Shown: positions 1 to 7,025 of the stretch, piece by piece
Layout of the letters: each line of letters starts with the position of its first letter
Position numbering within the stretch: position 1 is the stretch's first letter
Origin: Tiamatella sp964451715
GTDB lineage: Archaea; Thermoproteota; Thermoprotei_A; Sulfolobales; Acidilobaceae
Length of the DNA: 39,892 nt
NCBI GenBank assembly: GCA_964451715.1
Contig: CAYVIZ010000006.1
Location: 1 to 39,892 of the forward strand
Reading direction: 5' to 3'
Notes under the pieces: generated by a model
Seen by the model: the letters and a program-made list of their open reading frames with translations, nothing else
The model's database searches: none
What the model was told of the DNA's origin: nothing
Made by a program: the position numbers and the translations under genes

Positions 1-1343
1 AGCTTCATGCCTACTGCCAGGCTTGCACCTGCTATCATCCCTATTATTGTCGGGACTCGTGCCATGCGTTTCCAGTAGAGGCCTAGTATGAATGCGGGTG
101 CAGCCTGTATTAGTACTTCGAATTTTATTTCAGTCAAATGCCATAGAGTAGTCCTTGGAGCCATGCCTACTAGGAATATTAAGAATATCAGTATAACAGC
201 TGTTATCTTACCTACAAGTGTCGCCCTCCTCTCATCCGCGCTCTTATTTACCCACTCTCTGTATATGTCTTTGGACAGCATTGACCCGATGCTTAGGAGC
301 ACGGAGTCGGCTGTGGATTGTATAGCTGCTAGTACAGCCATGAACATTATCAGGGTGACGAGGAAGTATATTATTCCCTCGTTGGCCAGCATTGACATGA
401 ACAATGGGAATGCTTTATCTGATTCTATCTTGCTGAGCCCGGGGAAGTAGTATCTTGCCTCTATACCCATTAAGAGTATTGCTAGAGGGGTTATGAAGGG
501 CATTATCGCCAGTCCTGATATGCTCCTCTTAAGGGTTTCCTCGTTCTTCGCAGCGTATATCCTCTGTATAGCCTGCGGGTATATGGCCGCTCCTATGCCG
601 ACTAAGACGTATATTGTTAGCCAGGTCTTTATGAAGCTCTTCGGGGGAGGCATGATGAGCTTCGAGGTTTTCTCGTTCTCGAGCCAAGCGTGTACGGCAG
701 GCCCTAAGGGGTACTTGAAGGCTATTACTAGTAGAATCGATATGAGGCCTGTAACCATTATCGCGCCCTGTATGAAGTCAGTCCACACTACCCCCTTCCA
801 CCCGCCAAGCCACTCGTATACAACCATTACAGCTACCAGGAAGAGGGCGCCGGCCCAATAAGGTACTAGTCCCTGGGTTATGCCCTCGAATGAGTGGCCC
901 ATTGAGCCTACTTGTTCGAGTAGATAATTTGAGAGGCCGTAGAGCATCAGGAGTGATGCTATAAGGGCTGCTAGGGGGCTGTTGAACCTGTCTTTTATGA
1001 AGTCCGCGGGTGTTATGTATTCTCTCTTCTTGGATATCACGTATAATCTGGGCGCGAACCACAGGTATGTCAGGTATATCATTAGGAAGAATGGTATGGA
1101 TACAACCCACCAGAACCCTAGTCTGTATGCCTTGCCTGCATATGACACGAAGGTGTTGCCGCTATACTGTGTGGCGTATAATGTGAAAAACAGGAATAGC
1201 GCCCCCGTCGTTTTTCCTCCTAGGAAGTAGTCTTTCAGCGTGAGCTTCTTCTGCCTATACACGTATCCCAGCACTATCAGTATTATAGAGTAGATTATGA
1301 CCCCTATAAGGACGTATAACCCCATATCGGAACCTGCGGCCAT
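1..1343 (-). CDS. Sodium:solute symporter (SSS family), 3' end cut by window edge
   Basis: The minus strand is open from the start at 1343 to the window edge, about 447 codons, so the C-terminus is missing. Reverse translation gives a multi-spanning membrane protein with SSS-family features: an N-terminal helix, then the block YRQKKLTLKDYFLGGK, the stretch TQYSGNTFVSYAGKAYRLG in the first helices, and later QSTADSVLLSIGSMLSKDIY, which resembles the conserved sodium-site region of PanF/PutP-type carriers. The predicted role is sodium-coupled uptake of an organic solute through the cytoplasmic membrane; the substrate cannot be read from sequence. Its ATG overlaps the TGA stop of the upstream small gene by one base (TGATG), which indicates translational coupling. 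An in-frame GTG lies directly before the ATG. The family call is secure; the substrate is unknown. Confidence 0.88.
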   Translation of the reverse strand, partial: MAAGSDMGLYVLIGVIIYSIILIVLGYVYRQKKLTLKDYFLGGKTTGALFLFFTLYATQYSGNTFVSYAGKAYRLGFWWVVSIPFFLMIYLTYLWFAPRLYVISKKREYITPADFIKDRFNSPLAALIASLLMLYGLSNYLLEQVGSMGHSFEGITQGLVPYWAGALFLVAVMVVYEWLGGWKGVVWTDFIQGAIMVTGLISILLVIAFKYPLGPAVHAWLENEKTSKLIMPPPKSFIKTWLTIYVLVGIGAAIYPQAIQRIYAAKNEETLKRSISGLAIMPFITPLAILLMGIEARYYFPGLSKIESDKAFPLFMSMLANEGIIYFLVTLIMFMAVLAAIQSTADSVLLSIGSMLSKDIYREWVNKSADERRATLVGKITAVILIFLIFLVGMAPRTTLWHLTEIKFEVLIQAAPAFILGLYWKRMARVPTIIGMIAGASLAVGMK

Positions 1344-1597
1344 CACTCCTCCACCTCCTCGTTTTCAGGCTCGAGGGTCCAGAGGTACTTCGATACTAGT
1401 ATGATGGATATTGCTAGTAGGAAGCTCCATAGTATAACAGACCATACCCATACCGGTATGGATAGTACGAGGTGTTCGAAGGTTGGTCCATGGGCGTACC
1501 AGGGCGCTGTCATTATTGCTATAATGATTAACAGTATGAACACTAGAGGGTACTGTGAGGGCTCCCTGTATTTTGCATTAACCCTTCCTTCAGTCAA
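1343..1597 (-). CDS. Small two-helix membrane protein, DUF3311-like symporter partner
   Basis: This 84-residue protein has two hydrophobic segments (about residues 17-31 and 47-70), with the motif APWYAHGPTFEHLVLSIPVW in between and an acidic tail ending EPENEEVEE. Short proteins of this shape (DUF3311, or the YhdT type next to PanF) are commonly encoded directly upstream of SSS symporters, and here the gene overlaps the symporter start by one base. It is likely a small accessory subunit or stabiliser of that carrier; this is inferred from context and not demonstrated. The start is TTG at 1597, chosen because GGTGAG lies a few bases upstream; the nearby ATG at 1602 is out of frame and stops at once. 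The family assignment is moderately sure. Confidence 0.72.
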   Translation of the reverse strand: MTEGRVNAKYREPSQYPLVFILLIIIAIMTAPWYAHGPTFEHLVLSIPVWVWSVILWSFLLAISIILVSKYLWTLEPENEEVEE

Positions 1598-1613
1598 GGC
1601 ATGCTCACCCTAG

Positions 1614-1775
1614 ACGTGTCTCAAGATAAGGATTCCCTTGAGAATGGATTGGTTTCGATATTCTTTACGATACATTATATTGTATAAATGAGTAGATTCA
1701 AACATGTTTCATGTTTTATAAATTAATTATATATAATCACGTGTACTATAGATAGTCTGAGAGGTAAACTCCGTC
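1614..1775. promoter_or_regulatory. AT-rich divergent promoter region
   Basis: This 160-base spacer separates the minus-strand symporter genes from the plus-strand regulator and is far richer in A+T than its surroundings. It holds several TATA-like stretches (TTGTATAAATG near 1679-1690, TTTATAAATTAATTATATATAAT near 1715-1737) that could serve either direction. It also contains the palindrome AAACATGTTT followed at once by a second CATGTTTT. The assignment of individual boxes to individual genes is inference. Confidence 0.5.
1700..1709. promoter_or_regulatory. AAACATGTTT palindrome, candidate operator
   Basis: This is a perfect 10-base palindrome directly followed by a half copy (CATGTTTT, 1710-1717), placed just upstream of the TATA-like tract before the HTH regulator gene. 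A near-identical AACATGTTT lies at 2520-2528, right after the regulator gene and before the CoA-transferase operon. The pairing of sites with an adjacent regulator suggests an operator, but no binding data exist. Confidence 0.35.
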
Positions 1776-2516
1776 TTGGCTTACAAACATAAAATACGCC
1801 TTATAAAGATGGATGTCGTACAGAGAAACTGTCCCCTGGCAGACTCCAGTAGGGAGCATGGGCTATACATAGAAATAGTATCGGCAGCGCTGCAAGGAAA
1901 CCTCAGCCTCCTACTAGTATGGGCGTCGGGAGCCAATGTCAAGAGACTTATAAGAAACATACGCTACAGTAGAGTTGTCAAGAGACACCATGTGCTTTTC
2001 AATGGGGACAAGAGCGTATGGCTATACATGGTCAAGGAGAGCAGTGGTATACTCAGAACTATACACGAGTCAGGCGGCCTCCTATCCTCCTCGATAGTTA
2101 TATCAGGCGGCGTTAAAAGGTTCATAGTCATTATACCCTCGTCAAATATTAGACTGTTAAAGGCAAGGGCCCGTGAGAACTTGGAGTCTAGGGGTTTAAG
2201 GGTTTTGATAGAGGATGTGACAGAGAAATTCACTGAATCCCCCCAGCTGCTTTCAGGCATCTTCATACCTTACAGTTTTGTGAAGATAGATCTCTTGAAC
2301 AGGCTTACCCCTATCGAGAAGAAGATACTATTGAATATACTCGAGAACGGGTATTATAAATGGCCGCGTAAAAGCAAGGTAGAGGAGTTGGCTAAGAAGC
2401 ATAGAATATCCAAGTCGACAATGTCGTATCATATAAGAAACGCTGAAAGGAAGATACTCGAGACGCTTATACGCAAGTATTCACTGTTAGATGAGAACGT
2501 GTATAGAAGCGGGTAA
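1776..2516 (+). CDS. Bat-like HTH transcriptional regulator
   Basis: This 246-residue protein has a C-terminal helix-turn-helix of the bacterio-opsin-activator type (HTH_10) at about residues 182-236: it begins LTPIEKKILLNILENGYYKWPR, continues with KVEELAKKHRISKSTMSYH and ends in a basic helix. The N-terminal 180 residues resemble the mixed alpha/beta region seen in crenarchaeal members and show no sensor domain I can name. A role as transcription factor is well supported by the HTH. The gene stands alone between the divergent symporter unit and the CoA-transferase cassette, so either could be its target. The TTG start has GAGGT about ten bases upstream; an in-frame ATG at 1809 is the alternative. 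The ligand is unknown. Confidence 0.8.
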   Translation: MAYKHKIRLIKMDVVQRNCPLADSSREHGLYIEIVSAALQGNLSLLLVWASGANVKRLIRNIRYSRVVKRHHVLFNGDKSVWLYMVKESSGILRTIHESGGLLSSSIVISGGVKRFIVIIPSSNIRLLKARARENLESRGLRVLIEDVTEKFTESPQLLSGIFIPYSFVKIDLLNRLTPIEKKILLNILENGYYKWPRKSKVEELAKKHRISKSTMSYHIRNAERKILETLIRKYSLLDENVYRSG

Positions 2517-2519
2517 TCG

Positions 2520-2528
2520 AACATGTTT
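2520..2528. promoter_or_regulatory. AACATGTTT site upstream of the CoA-transferase operon
   Basis: This is a second copy of the palindrome at 1700-1709, located three bases after the regulator stop codon and about 80 bases before the CoA-transferase start. It sits where an operator or activator site for the operon would be expected. The short length means chance occurrence cannot be excluded. Confidence 0.3.
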
Positions 2529-2609
2529 TAACCCCATCTAATAACCTTCAAGCCCTATATTGATATCAACGGTAAGCCTTCCAGACAAGCTTATAGGGGT
2601 AGACATGCC

Positions 2610-3785
2610 TTGTCTAGGAACACTCCTCTCCGCGGCATCAGGGTATTAGAGCTTGGCCACATAGTCGCAGCCCCATTCGCCGGGATGATATTCAGGGATC
2701 TAGGTGCCGAGGTTATTAAGGTGGAGAAGCCCGGCGGCGAGATCGCGAGGGATCTACCTGATCAGGGCCCGTCAATATTCTATGCATTGAACAGGGGTAA
2801 GAAGAGTATAGTGTTGAACCTTAAGCATCCCAAGGGTAGGGAGGTCTACCTTAAACTTGCGTCTCAGGTTGACATAATAATAGAAAACATGGGTCCTGGC
2901 GTTGTGGACAAGCTTGGGATAGGGTTTAGAGATGTATCCAAGGTCAACGAGGATGTTATATACGTTTCGATAAAAGGCTTCGGTTCAGGCTCATACGATA
3001 ATAGGCCGGCGCTGGATGTTGTCGCTCAGGCGTTGTCAGGTATAATGAAGGTGACAGGAGTCCCCGGAGGGGAACCTGTAAGGGTAGGCACTTCTGTGGC
3101 CGACATGCTGGCAGGCATATACGGGGTTCTACAATCTATTATAGCCTTATGGAGGAAGCCGTCGGGCCCCGTCTTTATAGAGGCTCCACTGTATGACTCT
3201 CTTGTAAGCCTCATGGCTTACTGGATTACATTTGTCCAGTTAATGCGGAGGGAGCCGGAGCCTATAGGGTCGGGTCATCATGTATGGGCCCCCTATAGAG
3301 CGTTCAAAGCTAGGGATGGATGGATATTCATAGGAGTAACAGGTGATAAACACTGGAGGGCGTTCTGCACGGCCCTCGGCTTCACAGACTTGCTTTCAGA
3401 CCCCAGGTTCTCCACCAACAAGGACAGGGTACGGCACAAGGCTTATCTTGAGAAGACTATACAGGAGAGACTATCCTCTCTCACCCGGGGCTACATAGAA
3501 GAGGCACTCATAAAAGCAGGTGTGCCAGTGGCCTCAATAAGAAACGTGGGCGAGGTGGTTTCGGACGAATACCTGAAGAGGAGGCGTGTCCTCGTAGAAG
3601 GCACGGGTATGAGGGAGGAATCACTGTATTATGTATCTACACCATTATTCATTGATGGATTCGAGAAAGCAGAGCCTGGCAGGCCACCGCGTCTCGGGGA
3701 ACATACTGTTGACATTCTTTCATGGCTTGGGTATAGTAAGGGTGATATCAGGGAAATGCTAGATGAGGGGGTTGTAGAGGCTTGA
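2610..3785 (+). CDS. Class III CoA-transferase (CaiB/BaiF family)
   Basis: At 391 residues this is the usual length for formyl-CoA-transferase-like enzymes. It opens with the family signature VLELGHIVAAPFAGMIFRDLGA, has KKSIVLNL near residue 65, and the expected catalytic aspartate is D165 in SVADMLAGIYG. Such enzymes move CoA between two carboxylic acids through an aspartyl-CoA anhydride. The particular acids are not predictable, but the downstream genes (alkylmalate-type synthase and hydro-lyase) point to a branched di- or tricarboxylic acid. The start is TTG with GGGGT about nine bases before it; the ATG at 2605 is out of frame. The stop overlaps the next start (TTGA), so the two genes are translationally coupled. 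The family is certain; the substrate is open. Confidence 0.9.
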   Translation: MSRNTPLRGIRVLELGHIVAAPFAGMIFRDLGAEVIKVEKPGGEIARDLPDQGPSIFYALNRGKKSIVLNLKHPKGREVYLKLASQVDIIIENMGPGVVDKLGIGFRDVSKVNEDVIYVSIKGFGSGSYDNRPALDVVAQALSGIMKVTGVPGGEPVRVGTSVADMLAGIYGVLQSIIALWRKPSGPVFIEAPLYDSLVSLMAYWITFVQLMRREPEPIGSGHHVWAPYRAFKARDGWIFIGVTGDKHWRAFCTALGFTDLLSDPRFSTNKDRVRHKAYLEKTIQERLSSLTRGYIEEALIKAGVPVASIRNVGEVVSDEYLKRRRVLVEGTGMREESLYYVSTPLFIDGFEKAEPGRPPRLGEHTVDILSWLGYSKGDIREMLDEGVVEA

Positions 3786-4927
3786 GCGTCTCTAGCATTC
3801 CTTTCGTTAGAGTTTATGATACTACTCTGAGAGAAGGGGAGCAGTCTCCTCTTGCCACTATTACTCCAGAGGTGAAGTTAGAGGTTATAGGGGTTCTAGA
3901 CGAGCTGGGGGTAGATGTAGTCGAAGCGGGTTTCCCACGTGCGCAGCCAAGCGATATAGAAGTATACAAGAAGGCTAGGGAGAGGATTAGTAGTACAGAG
4001 TTATCGGGGTTCGCCAGAGCGGTCAAAGGAGATATAGACATGGTTATAGAGGCAGGGGCCGATATAGTACAGGTATTTATACCCGGCTCAGACGTGCAGC
4101 TGAAGGCCATGATGGGTGTAACATGGGATGAGGCCATAGAAAAGCTTCGTGCATCAGTAGACTACGCCTCGTCCAGGGGGTTGAAGGTTTATGTTGCGGT
4201 GACAGACGCCCCTAGATCAGATAGAGAAGTCCTCGCCAGGATAGTCAAGGCTTCAGTCGAGTCGGGCGCGGACGAGGTAGTCTTGGCGGATACGCTTGGA
4301 ATAGCCTCACCGGGGGAGATATCGGAGATAGTCTCAGCTACGCTAGAAAACGGGGCTCCCATGGTGGGACTACACCTCCATAACGATCTGGGGCTTGCTA
4401 CATGCAACGCGTTGAGCGGTATAAAAGCCGGGGCCCGCGAGGTACAAGTAACCCTGGGGGGTATAGGCGAACGGTTGGGTAATACTCCCCTAGAGGAGTT
4501 GGCGGCTATAGCACGTGTAAAAGGACTCTACAGGACCAACATAAGATACGATAAGCTAATACCTCTCGTCAGGAAGGCTCTGAATCTTATGAATGTTGAT
4601 GTCAGCCCCATTAAACCCGTAATAGGGGATTACGCCTTCCTACACGTATCAGACATACATGTGTATTCCACATACAGGTTCCCAGGCTCCTTCGAGGGAT
4701 TCCCCCCAGAGATACTTGGAGGCCATCGAGTGGTGAGATTCGGTAAGCTCACAGGCCCTAAGGCAGTCCGCTACTCTCTGGCCTCGAAAGGCATTGAGGT
4801 AAGCGATGATGAGGCACGGGTTATCGCGAGAGAGGTGAGGCGTAGATCGAGAAGCGTCGACTCTATGAGTCTCGAGGACCTCGTTGATCTTGCGAGAAGC
4901 CTGCTGGAGAGGCGGGATCAAGGTTGA
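3782..4927 (+). CDS. Homocitrate/isopropylmalate/citramalate synthase-like enzyme, short form
   Basis: The protein is a DRE-TIM metallolyase that condenses an acyl-CoA with a 2-oxoacid. D13, R17 and E18 lie in YDTTLREGEQSP, the metal-binding histidines are H198 and H200 in LHLHNDLG, and GGIGERLGNTPLEEL follows. The subdomain after the barrel is present but modified: HVSDIHVYS stands where most relatives have H(E/A)xGIHxxG, and GKLTGPKAV replaces GKHSGxxAx. At 381 residues it has no C-terminal LeuA-type feedback domain, as in Thermus homocitrate synthase and methanogen AksA. The product may therefore be homocitrate, citramalate, citrate (Re-type) or another alkylmalate. It is coupled to both neighbours by TTGA overlaps; the upstream TTG start shares bases with the CoA-transferase stop. 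Confidence 0.85.
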   Translation: MSVSSIPFVRVYDTTLREGEQSPLATITPEVKLEVIGVLDELGVDVVEAGFPRAQPSDIEVYKKARERISSTELSGFARAVKGDIDMVIEAGADIVQVFIPGSDVQLKAMMGVTWDEAIEKLRASVDYASSRGLKVYVAVTDAPRSDREVLARIVKASVESGADEVVLADTLGIASPGEISEIVSATLENGAPMVGLHLHNDLGLATCNALSGIKAGAREVQVTLGGIGERLGNTPLEELAAIARVKGLYRTNIRYDKLIPLVRKALNLMNVDVSPIKPVIGDYAFLHVSDIHVYSTYRFPGSFEGFPPEILGGHRVVRFGKLTGPKAVRYSLASKGIEVSDDEARVIAREVRRRSRSVDSMSLEDLVDLARSLLERRDQG

Positions 4928-6183
4928 GCATGGCTATACAGATACTGGAGAGACACGCGGGCAGGAGCCTTGCTCCAGGTGAGACCATAGTATTAGAGCC
5001 GGACTTGATAGGTATACATGACATACTAGGCCACACTATAGTCGATATACTCGACGCAGTAGGAGTCGATACCCTACCCCACCCGGATAGGCTCGCGGTA
5101 TTCCTAGATCACGCTGCACCTCCCCCCTCCCCCCTCTACGCAGCCATACACAGGCAGCTAAGACGGTTCGCTTCAAGAGTGGGAGCACTCTATCTAGGGG
5201 ATGTGGGAGAAGGCATAATGCACCAGCTTATCGTGGAGAAGGGGCTGGCGAAGCCTTGGGATTTCGTCATAGCATCCGACAGCCACACCACTACTATAGG
5301 AGCTATCGGAGCCTTTTCCACCGGAATGGGATCGACCGACATAGCCTACGCCTTGGCTACTGGTGAAACCTGGCTAAAAGTGCCGGAGCCTGTTAGAATA
5401 GTCTTAGAAGGAGACAAGCTCGACTTCCCGCTCTCCTCCAAGGATATAGCCCTCAGGCTCCTAGGCGATCTTGGATCCTCTTGGGCTAACTATAAGGCAG
5501 TAGAGTTCCAGGGAAGCCTAGTCGACAAGTTGACCCTATCATCCAGGATGACTCTCTCCAACATGTCCGTCGAGATGGGCGCGAAAACAGGCCTATTCCC
5601 CGTGGACGATGTCACACGAGGCCACTTCGAGGCTCTAGGTTTAAACGTAAAAACGCTGAGGCCCCTTAAGGATGCCGTATACGTTGACGAGTACACGCTG
5701 GACGTTAATAGTGAGAGGCTTGAGCCTATGGTGGCTAAACCCTATACCGTAAGCAATGTGGCCCCGGTATCAGAGGTTGAAGGATTGGAGGTAGACATGG
5801 TGTTTATAGGCAGCTGCACGAACGGGAGAGAGGAGGATTTCCATTCAGCGGCGAGAATAATCAGGGGGAAGAGGATTAACAAGGCAACAAGGTGTATAGC
5901 AATACCTGCAAGCCGCAGGATCTATATGAACCTCCTAGCAGATGGAACCTTGGAAATACTCGCTAAAGCCGGCTGCGTAGTCTCCTTCGGAACATGCGGC
6001 CCCTGCTGGGGAGGTCATATGGGCGTTGCTGGAGAGGACGAGGTTGTTGTCTCTACTAGTAACAGGAACTTCAAGGGCAGAATGGGGCATAGGACGGCTA
6101 GAATATACCTTGCCAGCCCCGCCACGGCTGCAGCTGCAGCGGTGACTGGGAGGATAACTGATCCAAGGAGCCTCACAGGCTGA
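4924..6183 (+). CDS. Aconitase-family hydro-lyase, large subunit (LeuC/HacA/AksD type)
   Basis: This 419-residue large subunit carries the [4Fe-4S] ligands C298 (GSCTNG), C358 and C361 (TCGPCWGG), the substrate and cluster loop SDSHTTTIGAIGAFSTGMGS, and DHAAPPPSP near the N-terminus. With the next gene it forms a two-subunit isomerase/hydratase that dehydrates and rehydrates a malate-type acid, as 3-isopropylmalate dehydratase and homoaconitase do. The upstream gene probably provides the substrate. The TTG start overlaps the preceding stop (TTGA); an in-frame ATG at 4930 is the alternative and would shift residue numbers by two. All catalytic features look intact. The family is certain; the choice between leucine, lysine-type or another pathway is not. 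Confidence 0.9.
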   Translation: MSMAIQILERHAGRSLAPGETIVLEPDLIGIHDILGHTIVDILDAVGVDTLPHPDRLAVFLDHAAPPPSPLYAAIHRQLRRFASRVGALYLGDVGEGIMHQLIVEKGLAKPWDFVIASDSHTTTIGAIGAFSTGMGSTDIAYALATGETWLKVPEPVRIVLEGDKLDFPLSSKDIALRLLGDLGSSWANYKAVEFQGSLVDKLTLSSRMTLSNMSVEMGAKTGLFPVDDVTRGHFEALGLNVKTLRPLKDAVYVDEYTLDVNSERLEPMVAKPYTVSNVAPVSEVEGLEVDMVFIGSCTNGREEDFHSAARIIRGKRINKATRCIAIPASRRIYMNLLADGTLEILAKAGCVVSFGTCGPCWGGHMGVAGEDEVVVSTSNRNFKGRMGHRTARIYLASPATAAAAAVTGRITDPRSLTG

Positions 6184-6196
6184 GAGGTGTCTGGTC

Positions 6197-6694
6197 ATGG
6201 AGGGGTTAGTCGTTAAAGGGTTACCCTACATTTTGGGGGATGATGTGGATACCGATGTAATCATACCAGCCGTCTACCTGGGGTTGAAGGATATAAAAGA
6301 GATTTCCAGACACGTCCTCGAGCCTATAGACCCGGATTTCCCGGCAAAGGCTAGTAGGGGCGTGGTAATAATTGCCGGACGAAACTTCGGCATGGGAAGC
6401 AGCCGGGAGCAGGCTGTTACAGCATTAAAGGCTGCCGGTGTCAAGGGAGTTGTGGCGGAGTCGTTTGCGCGTATATTCTATAGGAACGCCGTCAACAACG
6501 CTCTCCCAGTGGCTGAATGCAAGGATGCCACACACAGGATAAGAGGGAATGAACCCGTAATCCTAGACCTCGATAAGGGCATCTTGACACAGGGCGATAC
6601 AATAATACAATGCAGGATACCCACGGGTATAGCGCTCGATATAATAAGGTCAAACGGTCTACTAGAGCTACTAAAATCCAGGTTGGCAAAGTAA
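6197..6694 (+). CDS. Aconitase-family hydro-lyase, small subunit (LeuD/HacB/AksE type)
   Basis: This 165-residue swivelling subunit has DDVDTDVIIPAVYL at the N-terminus, GRNFGMGSSREQA near residues 61-73 and ARIFYRNAVNNALP. The substrate-specificity loop reads Y27-L28-G29-L30-K31-D32. In characterised relatives this loop is YLR in homoaconitases, where Arg binds the extra carboxylate, and YLV in isopropylmalate isomerases; that is from memory of the published structures. A Gly here fits neither. The ATG has GAGGTG eight bases upstream and follows the large subunit by 13 bases. It is the last gene of the cassette; no adjacent isopropylmalate- or homoisocitrate-type dehydrogenase is seen. Confidence 0.9.
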   Translation: MEGLVVKGLPYILGDDVDTDVIIPAVYLGLKDIKEISRHVLEPIDPDFPAKASRGVVIIAGRNFGMGSSREQAVTALKAAGVKGVVAESFARIFYRNAVNNALPVAECKDATHRIRGNEPVILDLDKGILTQGDTIIQCRIPTGIALDIIRSNGLLELLKSRLAK

Positions 6695-6733
6695 AACAAC
6701 AAAACACCATATATCTGAATTTAAGGCTAAAAC

Positions 6734-7024
6734 TTAATGAAGAGCTCGACGTTTAATCCGGGTACAAATATATCCTAGCCTTATAACACCGTCTGTCATC
6801 GTTACATGCTTCTTACCCCGGTAAACCTGTAGTCCTCTCCTCCTAGCCTTCTCTATCACCTTATCAGGGTTACTGCAACTAAGCTGCAGGTATGGTGGAT
6901 GATAATCTATTCTCATCAGGTGACCTGCTTCTACTGCTTTCCTCGTGTAACGTGTGGGCTCGCAGTACTCGAGTAGGAAGCCCATATATTCTGGCACTGT
7001 GAGCCTAGGAACTATGAGTACCAT
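6734..7024 (-). CDS. Small protein of unknown function
   Basis: This reading frame of 96 residues starts at an ATG one base after the stop of the upstream nucleotidyltransferase remnant, with GGAGAGG about twelve bases before it; a GTG at 7051 would extend it by nine residues. The protein is basic, with a hydrophobic start (MVLIVPRLTVPEYMGFLLEY) and a C-terminal run of RRRGLQVYRGKKHVTMTDG. I do not recognise the family. Its position suggests co-transcription with the broken gene, possibly as its partner. It could also be a decaying remnant, because its neighbour is frameshifted. Confidence 0.45.
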   Translation of the reverse strand: MVLIVPRLTVPEYMGFLLEYCEPTRYTRKAVEAGHLMRIDYHPPYLQLSCSNPDKVIEKARRRGLQVYRGKKHVTMTDGVIRLGYICTRIKRRALH

Positions 7025-7025
7025 T

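Noticed and set aside
88..1230. Plus-strand frames opposite the symporter
   Set aside because: The minus strand encodes a clear SSS carrier over the whole stretch; the plus frames are compositional shadows.
3782..6694. Plain leucine biosynthesis operon (leuA, leuC, leuD)
   Set aside because: The synthase lacks the LeuA C-terminal domain, no leuB is present, a CoA-transferase is coupled to it, and the small-subunit loop is not the YLV type. It is not excluded, but was not adopted as a call.
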